Origin: Verrucomicrobiota bacterium
Lineage (GTDB): Bacteria > Verrucomicrobiota > Verrucomicrobiia > CAIQCK01
Length of the DNA stretch: 64,000 nucleotides
Direction: 5' to 3'
NCBI GenBank assembly: GCA_016222825.1
Contig: JACRQF010000013.1
Span: 124,001-188,000, forward strand
Shown: one piece after another, positions 57,733-64,000 of the stretch
Position numbering within the stretch: the first letter of the stretch is position 1
Layout: every line of letters starts with the position of its first letter
Notes under the pieces: generated by a model
What the model was told of the DNA's origin: nothing
Seen by the model: only the letters and a program-made list of their open reading frames with translations
Databases searched by the model: none
Made by a program: the position numbers and the translations under genes

Positions 57733-59055
57733 ATGACATTCAGGGTCAACACTCTTTGGTGGCTTCATCCGGCGTGCGTCGCGGGCATGCTCCTGGCCGC
57801 CACGACATGTCTGACCTACGTGACACCCGACGCCTCCTTCCGCGCTTTGTGGGACCTCCCCAAGTGTTTCGAGTTCGATTATCTCTTGCAGACGCTGTTG
57901 CTGACAGGCGCGGTGGTGTTCAGCTCCTGCATCGGTTCCTGGCTGCCGCTGCTTCCGCGCAAACCATCCGAGTGGAAGGAAGCGGTTCCGTGGAACCTGG
58001 TCCGGCTGCTGTTCAACGCCGGTTTTTGCTTCTGTCTTGTCGGCTATGCGGTCTGGTTCGCGATCGGCTTGTCCCGTGGCATCAACTTCGCCGCTCTCGT
58101 GGCTGTCTTGAAGGCCGAGGGAACCAGCGTGTATGCGATGCGGGACTATTTCAGCAAAGCGCCGGGAATCACGACGATGACGCAGTTTGCCATGGCTGTG
58201 GTCGTCCTGGGGATTCCGTTGGGCTTTGCCAAGGGCTGGCGTCCCATCCGCTGGAAGATGGCCGTGCTGCTTCTTTTCACCACTGTCCGGGCTTTGTTCC
58301 TCAGCGAACGTCTGGCTCTGCTGGAGCTTCTCATTCCGGCCGCCGTCCTGTATTTCAACCTCCGGCAACTCCGACTGGACGGTGGCCGGGACAAACTGGG
58401 CTGGCTGCTCCTGTCGGTTCCCGTCCTGGCGCCCGTGCTGGCTTATCTGTTCTTCATGGTGTTCGAGTATTTCCGGTCGTGGGCCTACTACTCGCAGGTG
58501 TCGCAGATGTCGCTTCCCGAATTCGCGCTTCTGCGATTGCTGGGGTATTACATCACCTCGATCAACAACGGAGCGATCCTGCTTCAGGACATCGAACACC
58601 CGTTGCCCATCCCGTATTACACCTTGGAGTGGCTGTGGAAGTTCCCGGTCGTGAAGGATTTTCTGGACTACGAACAGGTGAGCCATTTCCCTCTGATTGG
58701 GCTTGGATCAAAGCTCCTCGCCGCCGAAGGCAACCCCGAGTTTAACAGTCCGTGCGGCTTGATTCTCCCCGTGCTCGACTTTGGCTTCACCGGCGGCGTG
58801 GTTTTCTACCTTTGGACAGGGCTGATTCTGGGAGCGGCTTATCGCTTGTTCACACAAGGACACATCGTCGGCCTTGCCTACTATCCGATTCTTCTCGTTG
58901 GCCTTCTGGAATTGCCGCGCGAACTCTATTGGTTCAACAGCAGGGTGTTTCCCACGTGGATGCTGTTGGCTCCCATTCTCGTTGCGGGACTCCATCAACT
59001 CCGTCCGCCGGCCACGAATCGGGCTGTGCCGCCCAAGACAATCCCCACCTCCTGA
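57733..59055 (+). CDS. Wzy-like oligosaccharide repeat-unit polymerase
   Basis: 440 residues with about 10-11 membrane helices and a larger soluble loop near 260-330 (SHFPLIGLGSKLLAAEGNPE). The loop with GNPEFNSPCGLILP near 333 resembles the O-antigen ligase/polymerase class. Wzy proteins are poorly conserved, so assignment relies on topology and the neighbouring flippase, transferases and Wzz. It completes the plus-strand run. Confidence 0.7.
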   Translation: MTFRVNTLWWLHPACVAGMLLAATTCLTYVTPDASFRALWDLPKCFEFDYLLQTLLLTGAVVFSSCIGSWLPLLPRKPSEWKEAVPWNLVRLLFNAGFCFCLVGYAVWFAIGLSRGINFAALVAVLKAEGTSVYAMRDYFSKAPGITTMTQFAMAVVVLGIPLGFAKGWRPIRWKMAVLLLFTTVRALFLSERLALLELLIPAAVLYFNLRQLRLDGGRDKLGWLLLSVPVLAPVLAYLFFMVFEYFRSWAYYSQVSQMSLPEFALLRLLGYYITSINNGAILLQDIEHPLPIPYYTLEWLWKFPVVKDFLDYEQVSHFPLIGLGSKLLAAEGNPEFNSPCGLILPVLDFGFTGGVVFYLWTGLILGAAYRLFTQGHIVGLAYYPILLVGLLELPRELYWFNSRVFPTWMLLAPILVAGLHQLRPPATNRAVPPKTIPTS

Positions 59056-59082
59056 GCGTTCTGGGAAACCAGTCGCGCAGCT

Positions 59083-59889
59083 TCAATTCTCCGCTTGTGC
59101 GACCTCATTGTCGAGGTGCTCGGTGGCGGACGCGCCGCCGTTTGGCACGGCTGCCGGCTGGCGCGTGGGTTGTCCCGGCCCCTTTAGAATCAGCCGGAGA
59201 ATGCTGCCTCCGATCCACAGGAACACCATGCACGCTCCGCCGAGAGCCGTGTTCAGCATCACTCGCGGGGCATACTTCCTGTCGGGCACCATCGGCGCAT
59301 CGAGCACGCGGGCCACATACTGGTTGTAGGTCGTCAGCAAATCCGCGTTGGCCCGCGCCAGCTCGTCCAGATAACACTGCACCATGTCGGCCGCGCGCTG
59401 CGGATTGTGGTCTTGGACGCTGACGGACAGAAGCCCCTCTTTGGTGACTCGAATGTCCGTGCGGTCGCCCAGTTTTTCGAGGATGTCCGAAAGCGTTACT
59501 TTGTTTTCGCCGGGCAACTTCCAGGGCATCGGGGGCAGCTTCAGGCCGGCTTCGGCGGGATAGACGCGTTGCAGGTCGAACTTCTGGATCACGGCCAACG
59601 CCACGCGCCGGCTTCTCAGAATCCCCATGACGATGTCCGTCGCGGTAGTGCCCGGCCGGATCGCGCCGCCGACCGTGGTGGCCCCGAACCGCGTCTTCAG
59701 CCCATCCGGCGTCGGCCATGCTTGGTCCACCTCCGGCGGCACCAGCGTGGCGGTGGCCCGGTAAACTTTCGGCAGTGAAAGCGAAACCGCCGCCGTGGCT
59801 GTCATCACCAGCAATGTCAGCAGCATGATCCACCATTTCTGGCGCCACAGTGCACGAATCAGGTCCCGCAACTGGATGTCCTCTTCCAT
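59083..59889 (-). CDS. Wzz-like chain-length determinant
   Basis: 268 residues from MEEDIQLRDLIRALWRQKWW. Two membrane helices, near 22-42 and 218-238, flank a periplasmic domain starting with PKVYRATATLVPPEVDQAWP. This is the Wzz/PCP topology. The cytoplasmic kinase domain of BY-kinases is lacking. Convergent with the Wzy-like gene. Confidence 0.85.
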   Translation of the reverse strand: MEEDIQLRDLIRALWRQKWWIMLLTLLVMTATAAVSLSLPKVYRATATLVPPEVDQAWPTPDGLKTRFGATTVGGAIRPGTTATDIVMGILRSRRVALAVIQKFDLQRVYPAEAGLKLPPMPWKLPGENKVTLSDILEKLGDRTDIRVTKEGLLSVSVQDHNPQRAADMVQCYLDELARANADLLTTYNQYVARVLDAPMVPDRKYAPRVMLNTALGGACMVFLWIGGSILRLILKGPGQPTRQPAAVPNGGASATEHLDNEVAQAEN

Positions 59890-60068
59890 ATCATTACGCC
59901 ATTTCCGGCAGCCAACAGCATGGTGAAGGCGGCCTGCGCCGCCTCTTCTTATGGCGCGCATCCTAACACCGGCCCCGACCCGACTCAATTGCAAAAAAGC
60001 CAGTCGGGGCCGGCCGGGGTTCTTCTTCAACGCTTGACTGGACGCCCGACAACGACTTCACTGGTGCC

Positions 60069-60848
60069 ATGCCTCGTCTTGGCTTGTATGCAATGCTCGT
60101 GGCGGTCCTCGCGGCGCGCGCGGTTGCCGGCGACCCCATTCGCGCCAGCGGTTTGTTGACGCCGTTGCAGGAAGTCGAAGTCGGCAGCGAGACGCTCGGC
60201 ACCATCATCTGGATCGCCGACGAAGGGAGCCTAGTGGCCAAAGGCCAGCCGTTGGTCCGGCTGCGCGACGAAATCGAACGCCACACCGTTGAATTGCGTA
60301 AAGCGCAGACCAGCGCCGCCCGCCACGCGGTGGAACGATATAAGAAGGACTACGAATCCATCCAGTCCCTCCACAAGCAGAAGATCATCCACGATGAGGA
60401 AATGCGGACCCGCGAGTTCAACTACCTGAACGCCCAGGACCATCTCGCCGAGGCCGTCGCCAACGAAAAGCTCGCGGCCGAAACCCTCGCCCGGCGGACG
60501 ATCTACGCGCCTACGAACTGCGTGGTCGTCCGCCAGCTCAAGAAGGTTGGCGAAACGCTCGTGGTCAGCGCGGGCCTCGAGAACATCGTGTTTGTGGTCC
60601 ATATAGACACGCTCTGTTTCGTGGCCTACCCCGACGCGAAATTCGCAGGCCAGATCAAGGTGGGACAGAAGGCGGAAGTCTCAATCTCGCAACGGGGCTT
60701 GCAGCCGGTCGTGGGTGAAGTGATTTTCGTGGATCCGCTGGTGGACTCCAAGAGCGGCTCGTTCCGCGTCAAAGTGCATATCAAGAACCCCGACCACAAG
60801 ATCACCGCGGGATTGCACGGCATCGCCACGTTCCTGACGGAGAAGTAG
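60069..60848 (+). CDS. HlyD/RND-type periplasmic adaptor
   Basis: 259 residues. Signal peptide (YAMLVAVLAARAVAG) then a lipoyl-type half LLTPLQEVEVGSETLGTI, a helical hairpin (about 65-145) and the second half IYAPTNCVVVRQLKKVGET, then a beta-barrel with GSFRVKVHIKNPDHKI. Adaptors bridge inner-membrane pumps to outer-membrane channels, but neither partner lies nearby; it could assist polysaccharide export. Confidence 0.82.
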   Translation: MPRLGLYAMLVAVLAARAVAGDPIRASGLLTPLQEVEVGSETLGTIIWIADEGSLVAKGQPLVRLRDEIERHTVELRKAQTSAARHAVERYKKDYESIQSLHKQKIIHDEEMRTREFNYLNAQDHLAEAVANEKLAAETLARRTIYAPTNCVVVRQLKKVGETLVVSAGLENIVFVVHIDTLCFVAYPDAKFAGQIKVGQKAEVSISQRGLQPVVGEVIFVDPLVDSKSGSFRVKVHIKNPDHKITAGLHGIATFLTEK

Positions 60849-60883
60849 CGCGCCCCTTGTCGTCCGCAAGCCGGCTTCGCTCC

Positions 60884-61918
60884 TCAGCTCTTCGCGCTGT
60901 CTTTTTCCGCCGACGCAGCCGCGTCGGCCAGGCATACGACCCGGAAACCGATGTAGGCGTCGCTGAAATCCACCGCGCGCCGCGCCCGCATCGTTGCGCG
61001 GCAACTGTAACCGTGATTCATCCAGCTTCCGCCGCGGCAGACCTTATACTGGCTGGACTCCGGCCCCGTGGGATCCGTCCGGGCCGCGCCGCTGCCATAG
61101 CCCGGCTCATACCAGTCGGCGCACCATTCCCACACGTTGCCCACCATGTCGAACACGCCGTGCGGGCTGACGCCGCTCGGATACTCCGTGACGGGCGAGG
61201 TCTGGTCGAAGTCGCCGCCTTCCTCCGCGCTGTTGCACCGCGACGGGTCCCACTGGTTGCCCCAGGGGAAAATGCGCGCATCGGCGCCGCGCGCCGCAAA
61301 CTCCCACTGCGCTTCCGTCGCCAGCCGATACTCCCGCCCGTCGCGCTGCGAGAGCCAGAGGCAGAACGCCGTGGCCTCGTTCCAGTTCACGAAGATCACG
61401 GGATGATCGTCGCCGTTCCATGACGGGCGGAGCTGGCGGTGGTCGGGATCGAACTGTTCGTATTGCGCGTTGGTGACCGGCGTGATGGCCATCCAGAAAG
61501 CTTGTGTCAGCCGCACGGTATGCGCGGGCTTTTCGTTGTCGGGGGATTTCGCGTCGGAACTGCCCATCGTGAACTCGGCCGGCCCGATCCGCACAAACGC
61601 CATCCCCTCCGAGTTGGTGAACGTCACGTTCGCCGCCGGCTTGGCCGGCGCAACCGCAGCCTGCCCGGTCTTCGTGGCGCTGCGGGCCTGCTTGACGGCG
61701 GAAGCGATTTTCGAATCGAGGTCGGCGGCGACGGTTGATTGCTGCGCCGCCTTCGACGCCAGATTCAAGCGCACGCCGACGGCGCCCACCGACTTCAGCA
61801 ACCGGTTCAGCCGCAGCAGCACCAGCACCAGCACGGCGCTCTGGACGGCCAGCGCGACAATCAACGCTGCCAGCAACCACTCCGTTGTTGAACCACCGGT
61901 CACTGTGGAAATAATCAT
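60884..61918 (-). CDS. membrane-anchored FGE-fold (sulfatase-modifying factor) protein
   Basis: 344 residues from MIISTVTGGSTTEWLLAALI. One membrane helix (~14-36), a helical linker, then the FGE domain (~100-340): MAFVRIGPAEFTMGSSDAKS, NWNEATAFCLWLSQRDGREY, LATEAQWEFAARG and GNVWEWCADWYEP. The catalytic pair of sulfatase FGE is C...C in RGGSYMCHxSYC; here the first position is Asn (RGGSWMNHGYSC), so formylglycine formation is doubtful and another FGE-fold role is likelier. Confidence 0.85.
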   Translation of the reverse strand: MIISTVTGGSTTEWLLAALIVALAVQSAVLVLVLLRLNRLLKSVGAVGVRLNLASKAAQQSTVAADLDSKIASAVKQARSATKTGQAAVAPAKPAANVTFTNSEGMAFVRIGPAEFTMGSSDAKSPDNEKPAHTVRLTQAFWMAITPVTNAQYEQFDPDHRQLRPSWNGDDHPVIFVNWNEATAFCLWLSQRDGREYRLATEAQWEFAARGADARIFPWGNQWDPSRCNSAEEGGDFDQTSPVTEYPSGVSPHGVFDMVGNVWEWCADWYEPGYGSGAARTDPTGPESSQYKVCRGGSWMNHGYSCRATMRARRAVDFSDAYIGFRVVCLADAAASAEKDSAKS

Positions 61919-61984
61919 GGTCACCTCCGGCATATTACGCGCCAACATCTACCAGCAATGCCCGCCCGGCTCAATCGCAAAATG

Positions 61985-62207
61985 CCCGCGCGTGGAAAGA
62001 CAGGGCGAAACCGGCACACGCACCATCGCAAACCCGTGTAGCGCAGGTTTCCAACCTGCTGTATCGCCGGCTTCCAGCCGGCAGCGCGTTTACACGAGAA
62101 TCCGCGTTTGGCAGGCGGAGACCTGCGGATTGGAAATCCGCGATACAGCAGGTTGGAAACCTGCGCTACGGCGCGTGTGCCCGCTTGCGCCCCGCGCGTG
62201 GAAAGAC
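61985..62207. mobile_element. hairpin element flanked by 17-bp direct repeats (MITE-like)
   Basis: CCCGCGCGTGGAAAGAC occurs at 61985-62001 and 62191-62207. Between them are perfect 30-bp inverted repeats at 62038-62067 and 62140-62169 (arm begins GTAGCGCAGGTTTCCAACCT), with smaller hairpins inside, such as CCGGCTTCCAGCCGG. No coding capacity. The direct repeats could be a target-site duplication. It occupies most of the gap between divergent FGE and priming-transferase genes. Confidence 0.75.
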
Positions 62208-62263
62208 TGAAAATTCTTGTTTCTCAACCGCCCAACATCTCCTATACTGCGGCACAACGCGAC

Positions 62264-63055
62264 ATGGCCACGCCGATGGACAACTTAAAAGCCGCCCCGC
62301 CCGCGCCGTCCGATGCGGCCGCGGCCACGACCGACCCCATCATCCAGCAGGCCATGGAAGAGTTCGAAGGCGGCTTGGCGCGCGTCACCGGCTCGCGCGT
62401 GCGCCCGCAATGGGACACCGCCGCCATCCGCGAGCGGCTCTGGGACGTCGTCCTCGCCTCCATCGCGCTCGTCGTCCTTTCCCCGTTCTTCCTGCTCGCC
62501 GCCATCCTCACGCGCTACAAATCGCCCGGCCCGCTCATCTTCCGCCAGAAGCGCCTCGGCAAGCACGGCGTGCCGTTCGACATCCTCAAGTTCCGCTCCA
62601 TGCGCATTGACGCCGAGAAGTTCCTGCGCGAGCACGGCGACCTCTACCGCCGCTACGTCGCCAACAACTTCAAGCTCGACCTCTGGGAAGACCCGCGCAT
62701 CTCCCCCTGCGGCCGGTTCATGCGCCGCAGCAAGCTCGACGAGCTGCCGCAAATCTGGAACGTCCTCCGCGGCGAGATGACCCTCGTCGGCCCGCGCCCC
62801 ATCGTCCCGCCGGAGATCGTCAGCTACGGCATCTACGCCAAGCGCCTCCTCTCCGTCCGCCCCGGCGTCACCGGCTACTGGCAGGTCACCATGGGCGGCG
62901 AAATGGGCTACCCCCGCCGCGTCGTCCTCGACATGTTCTACGTCGAGCACAAGACCCGCACCCTCGACGTGTTCATCCTCCTGAAGACCTTCCCCGCCAT
63001 CTGCTTCCACTTCTGGAAAAACCGCAAGTCCGCCAAGGGCGCCGCCGCCAAGTGA
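62264..63055 (+). CDS. undecaprenyl-phosphate sugar phosphotransferase (priming)
   Basis: 263 residues. One N-terminal membrane helix (about 62-84, VVLASIALVVLSPFFLLAAI) then the bacterial sugar transferase domain: GPLIFRQKRLGKHG, FDILKFRSMRIDAEKF, RRSKLDELPQIWNVLRGEMT and LVGPRPIVPPEI, ending with VRPGVTGYWQV. It starts repeat-unit synthesis on undecaprenyl phosphate. The ATG at 62264 or 62276 may be used. It is the initiating enzyme for the upstream polysaccharide locus. Confidence 0.92.
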   Translation: MATPMDNLKAAPPAPSDAAAATTDPIIQQAMEEFEGGLARVTGSRVRPQWDTAAIRERLWDVVLASIALVVLSPFFLLAAILTRYKSPGPLIFRQKRLGKHGVPFDILKFRSMRIDAEKFLREHGDLYRRYVANNFKLDLWEDPRISPCGRFMRRSKLDELPQIWNVLRGEMTLVGPRPIVPPEIVSYGIYAKRLLSVRPGVTGYWQVTMGGEMGYPRRVVLDMFYVEHKTRTLDVFILLKTFPAICFHFWKNRKSAKGAAAK

Positions 63056-63069
63056 GTGTTGCGCTTGTG

Positions 63070-63222
63070 GGCGAGTGAAGAGTTCAGAATTAAGAGTGAA
63101 GAGTTGCGGACCGGGAAGACCGTCGCCAGGAGATTCCGAAACTTTTAACTCTTAACTTTTCATTCTTAACTCTCCGTCCCCCCGCCTTCTCCCGGCATAG
63201 TCTTCACCGCTGCCTGCGCTCG
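63070..63222. repeat. heptamer hairpin element, copy 2, and CGGCAT repeat
   Basis: Left units GAGTGAA, GAGTTCA, GAATTAA, GAGTGAA, GAGTTGC (63073-63107); right units ACTTTTA, ACTCTTA, ACTTTTC, ATTCTTA, ACTCTCC (63141-63175). The same element as at 26342-26480. It runs into CTTCTCCCGGCATAGTC and GCTGCCTGCGCTCGC, which overlaps the end of the next gene. Confidence 0.8.
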
Positions 63223-63653
63223 CTAGCGGTTTCCGTTGTCTGGTGCGGCGATGTCTCACCGCCGATGTTTGGCCCCGTTGCGGCGTTGTCTTTCATCCTC
63301 TTTGCCTCGATCTCTTCAAACATCCGTTGCACGTTTCGACTTCTGTCGAGCGACGTCTTGTCGAGCAGGTGTTTCGGGAAGCTGTTGGAGTGCAGGTAAA
63401 CGGTGTAAGAAAGCAGCAACACTCCAGCTACAATAGATGCCACAATACCCGTCGCCCATGAATTACCACGCGATTTTGGGATTCTAGCGAGGAACGGCAG
63501 GCCGCCGGCTACGACCACCAACAGCGGCAGTTCAAGAATCGAACTCTTAAGCCAGCAACAATGAGACTGTGTGATTGCCAGCCAAAGGAGACCATTGATG
63601 AACAATGTGGCGATGAACTGCGGGTGCATGAGCATGTCCATAATCCTCTTCAT
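63204..63653 (-). CDS. orphan membrane protein
   Basis: 149 residues from MKRIMDMLMHPQFIATLFIN. Three hydrophobic segments (about 12-28, 38-56 and 68-87) precede a hydrophilic C-terminus. The last residues (ASERRQR) are encoded by the CGGCAT repeat, so insertion of the repeat may have replaced the original end. Low GC. Not recognised. Confidence 0.55.
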   Translation of the reverse strand: MKRIMDMLMHPQFIATLFINGLLWLAITQSHCCWLKSSILELPLLVVVAGGLPFLARIPKSRGNSWATGIVASIVAGVLLLSYTVYLHSNSFPKHLLDKTSLDRSRNVQRMFEEIEAKRMKDNAATGPNIGGETSPHQTTETASERRQR

Positions 63654-63654
63654 C

Positions 63655-63693
63655 TTCTCCCGGCATAGTTCTCACCGCTGCCTGCGCTCGCAG
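63655..63693. repeat. CGGCAT repeat, second copy here
   Basis: TTCTCCCGGCATAGTTCTC then ACCGCTGCCTGCGCTCGC, between two orphan genes: it starts at the ATG of one and ends just after the stop codon of the other. Confidence 0.75.
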
Positions 63694-63694
63694 G

Positions 63695-64000
63695 CTACTT
63701 GCTATCCATCTTCCGATAGATCGCGTTTGAAAGCGCCGAGCTTTTCGCCGCCAGTTCTGCGACGCGCGCGAGCAAGTTCGTGTTGTCCATCTGCCCAGTG
63801 CGGTAATGAATCGAAATAATTCTTGCTAGTAGCTTTTTCGCTCCTTCGATATCGCCTGCCTCGATCTTGTTCAGCGCGGCGTATCCAACTGTTGCAAGAA
63901 ACTCATCGGATTGTCTCATTATCGCTTTCATTTCCGGCACATGCGGAGCTGCCTCCAGCACTTCTTTGTCGGTCCATTTGAGAGCCTCTTTCACCTGGCG
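63695..64000 (-). CDS. orphan protein, 3' part (start beyond window)
   Basis: At least 101 codons; no stop before the edge, and the residues preceding the first possible start (GTG at 63994) read in frame, so it probably extends outside. Helical and hydrophilic: YAALNKIEAGDIEGAKKLL and NLLARVAELAAKSSALSNAI. AT-richer than the rest. Not recognised. Confidence 0.5.
   Translation of the reverse strand, partial: RQVKEALKWTDKEVLEAAPHVPEMKAIMRQSDEFLATVGYAALNKIEAGDIEGAKKLLARIISIHYRTGQMDNTNLLARVAELAAKSSALSNAIYRKMDSK

Overview
The window is a high-GC bacterial chromosome segment that most resembles Verrucomicrobiota, probably a Limisphaerales/Pedosphaera-like lineage. That placement is inferred from content: a fused SecDF, ClpC with McsA/McsB in a genome that also has LolCD (an outer-membrane lineage), Tat-exported Gfo/Idh/MocA oxidoreductases next to a ThuA-like protein, a lone Flp-type pilin, collagen-like proteins and many intergenic hairpin repeats. 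No phage, IS transposase, CRISPR array or rRNA was seen. One tRNA, tRNA-Ser(CGA), is present.

Left part (1-26.3 kb), mostly housekeeping. The 5' end of an NrpR-like nitrogen regulator runs off the left edge and is divergent from gdhA. Next come a KaiC-like/PPDK-like fusion, the tRNA, a Sel1 protein, and a tightly packed run of SGNH protein, tgt, yajC and secDF. Then follow a CPA2 antiporter, a DUF6868-like membrane protein, recJ (start and stop codons both inside heptamer repeats), rpmB, a ThuA/oxidoreductase cluster whose last gene is frameshifted, a class III aminotransferase, an Rrf2 regulator, gyrB and gyrA.

Middle (26.3-50.7 kb), mixed. An accessory stretch (26.3-30 kb) holds an orphan gene, a 21-bp tandem array, a collagen-like protein, and two low-GC orphan genes bounded by three copies of one repeat. 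Then come rlmN-archease-rtcB (RNA modification and repair), an ECF sigma/anti-sigma pair, yqeY, ispD, clpC, a broken collagen-like remnant, a large secreted protein, a Flp pilin, mcsB-mcsA, ilvE, lolD-lolC, two small orphan genes, an FN3-like remnant among palindromes, and a response regulator with a large hybrid sensor kinase.

Right part (50.8-63.1 kb), an exopolysaccharide locus. It holds four glycosyltransferases, a Wzx-type flippase, a polysaccharide pyruvyl transferase, a Wzy-like polymerase, a small Wzz-like protein, an HlyD-like adaptor, an FGE-fold membrane protein and a priming sugar-phosphate transferase. These are enough for a Wzx/Wzy-type pathway, but no outer-membrane export channel is present here. 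The right end has two low-GC orphan genes with the same repeat at each junction.

The most unusual signals are the repeats: six loci of exact-register heptamer arrays, a 21-bp (3 x 7) array of palindromes, a 30-bp-arm hairpin flanked by 17-bp direct repeats, and repeat-bounded orphan genes. Other points of interest are the NrpR/gdhA regulatory pair and a GyrA carrying Leu83 and Pro87.
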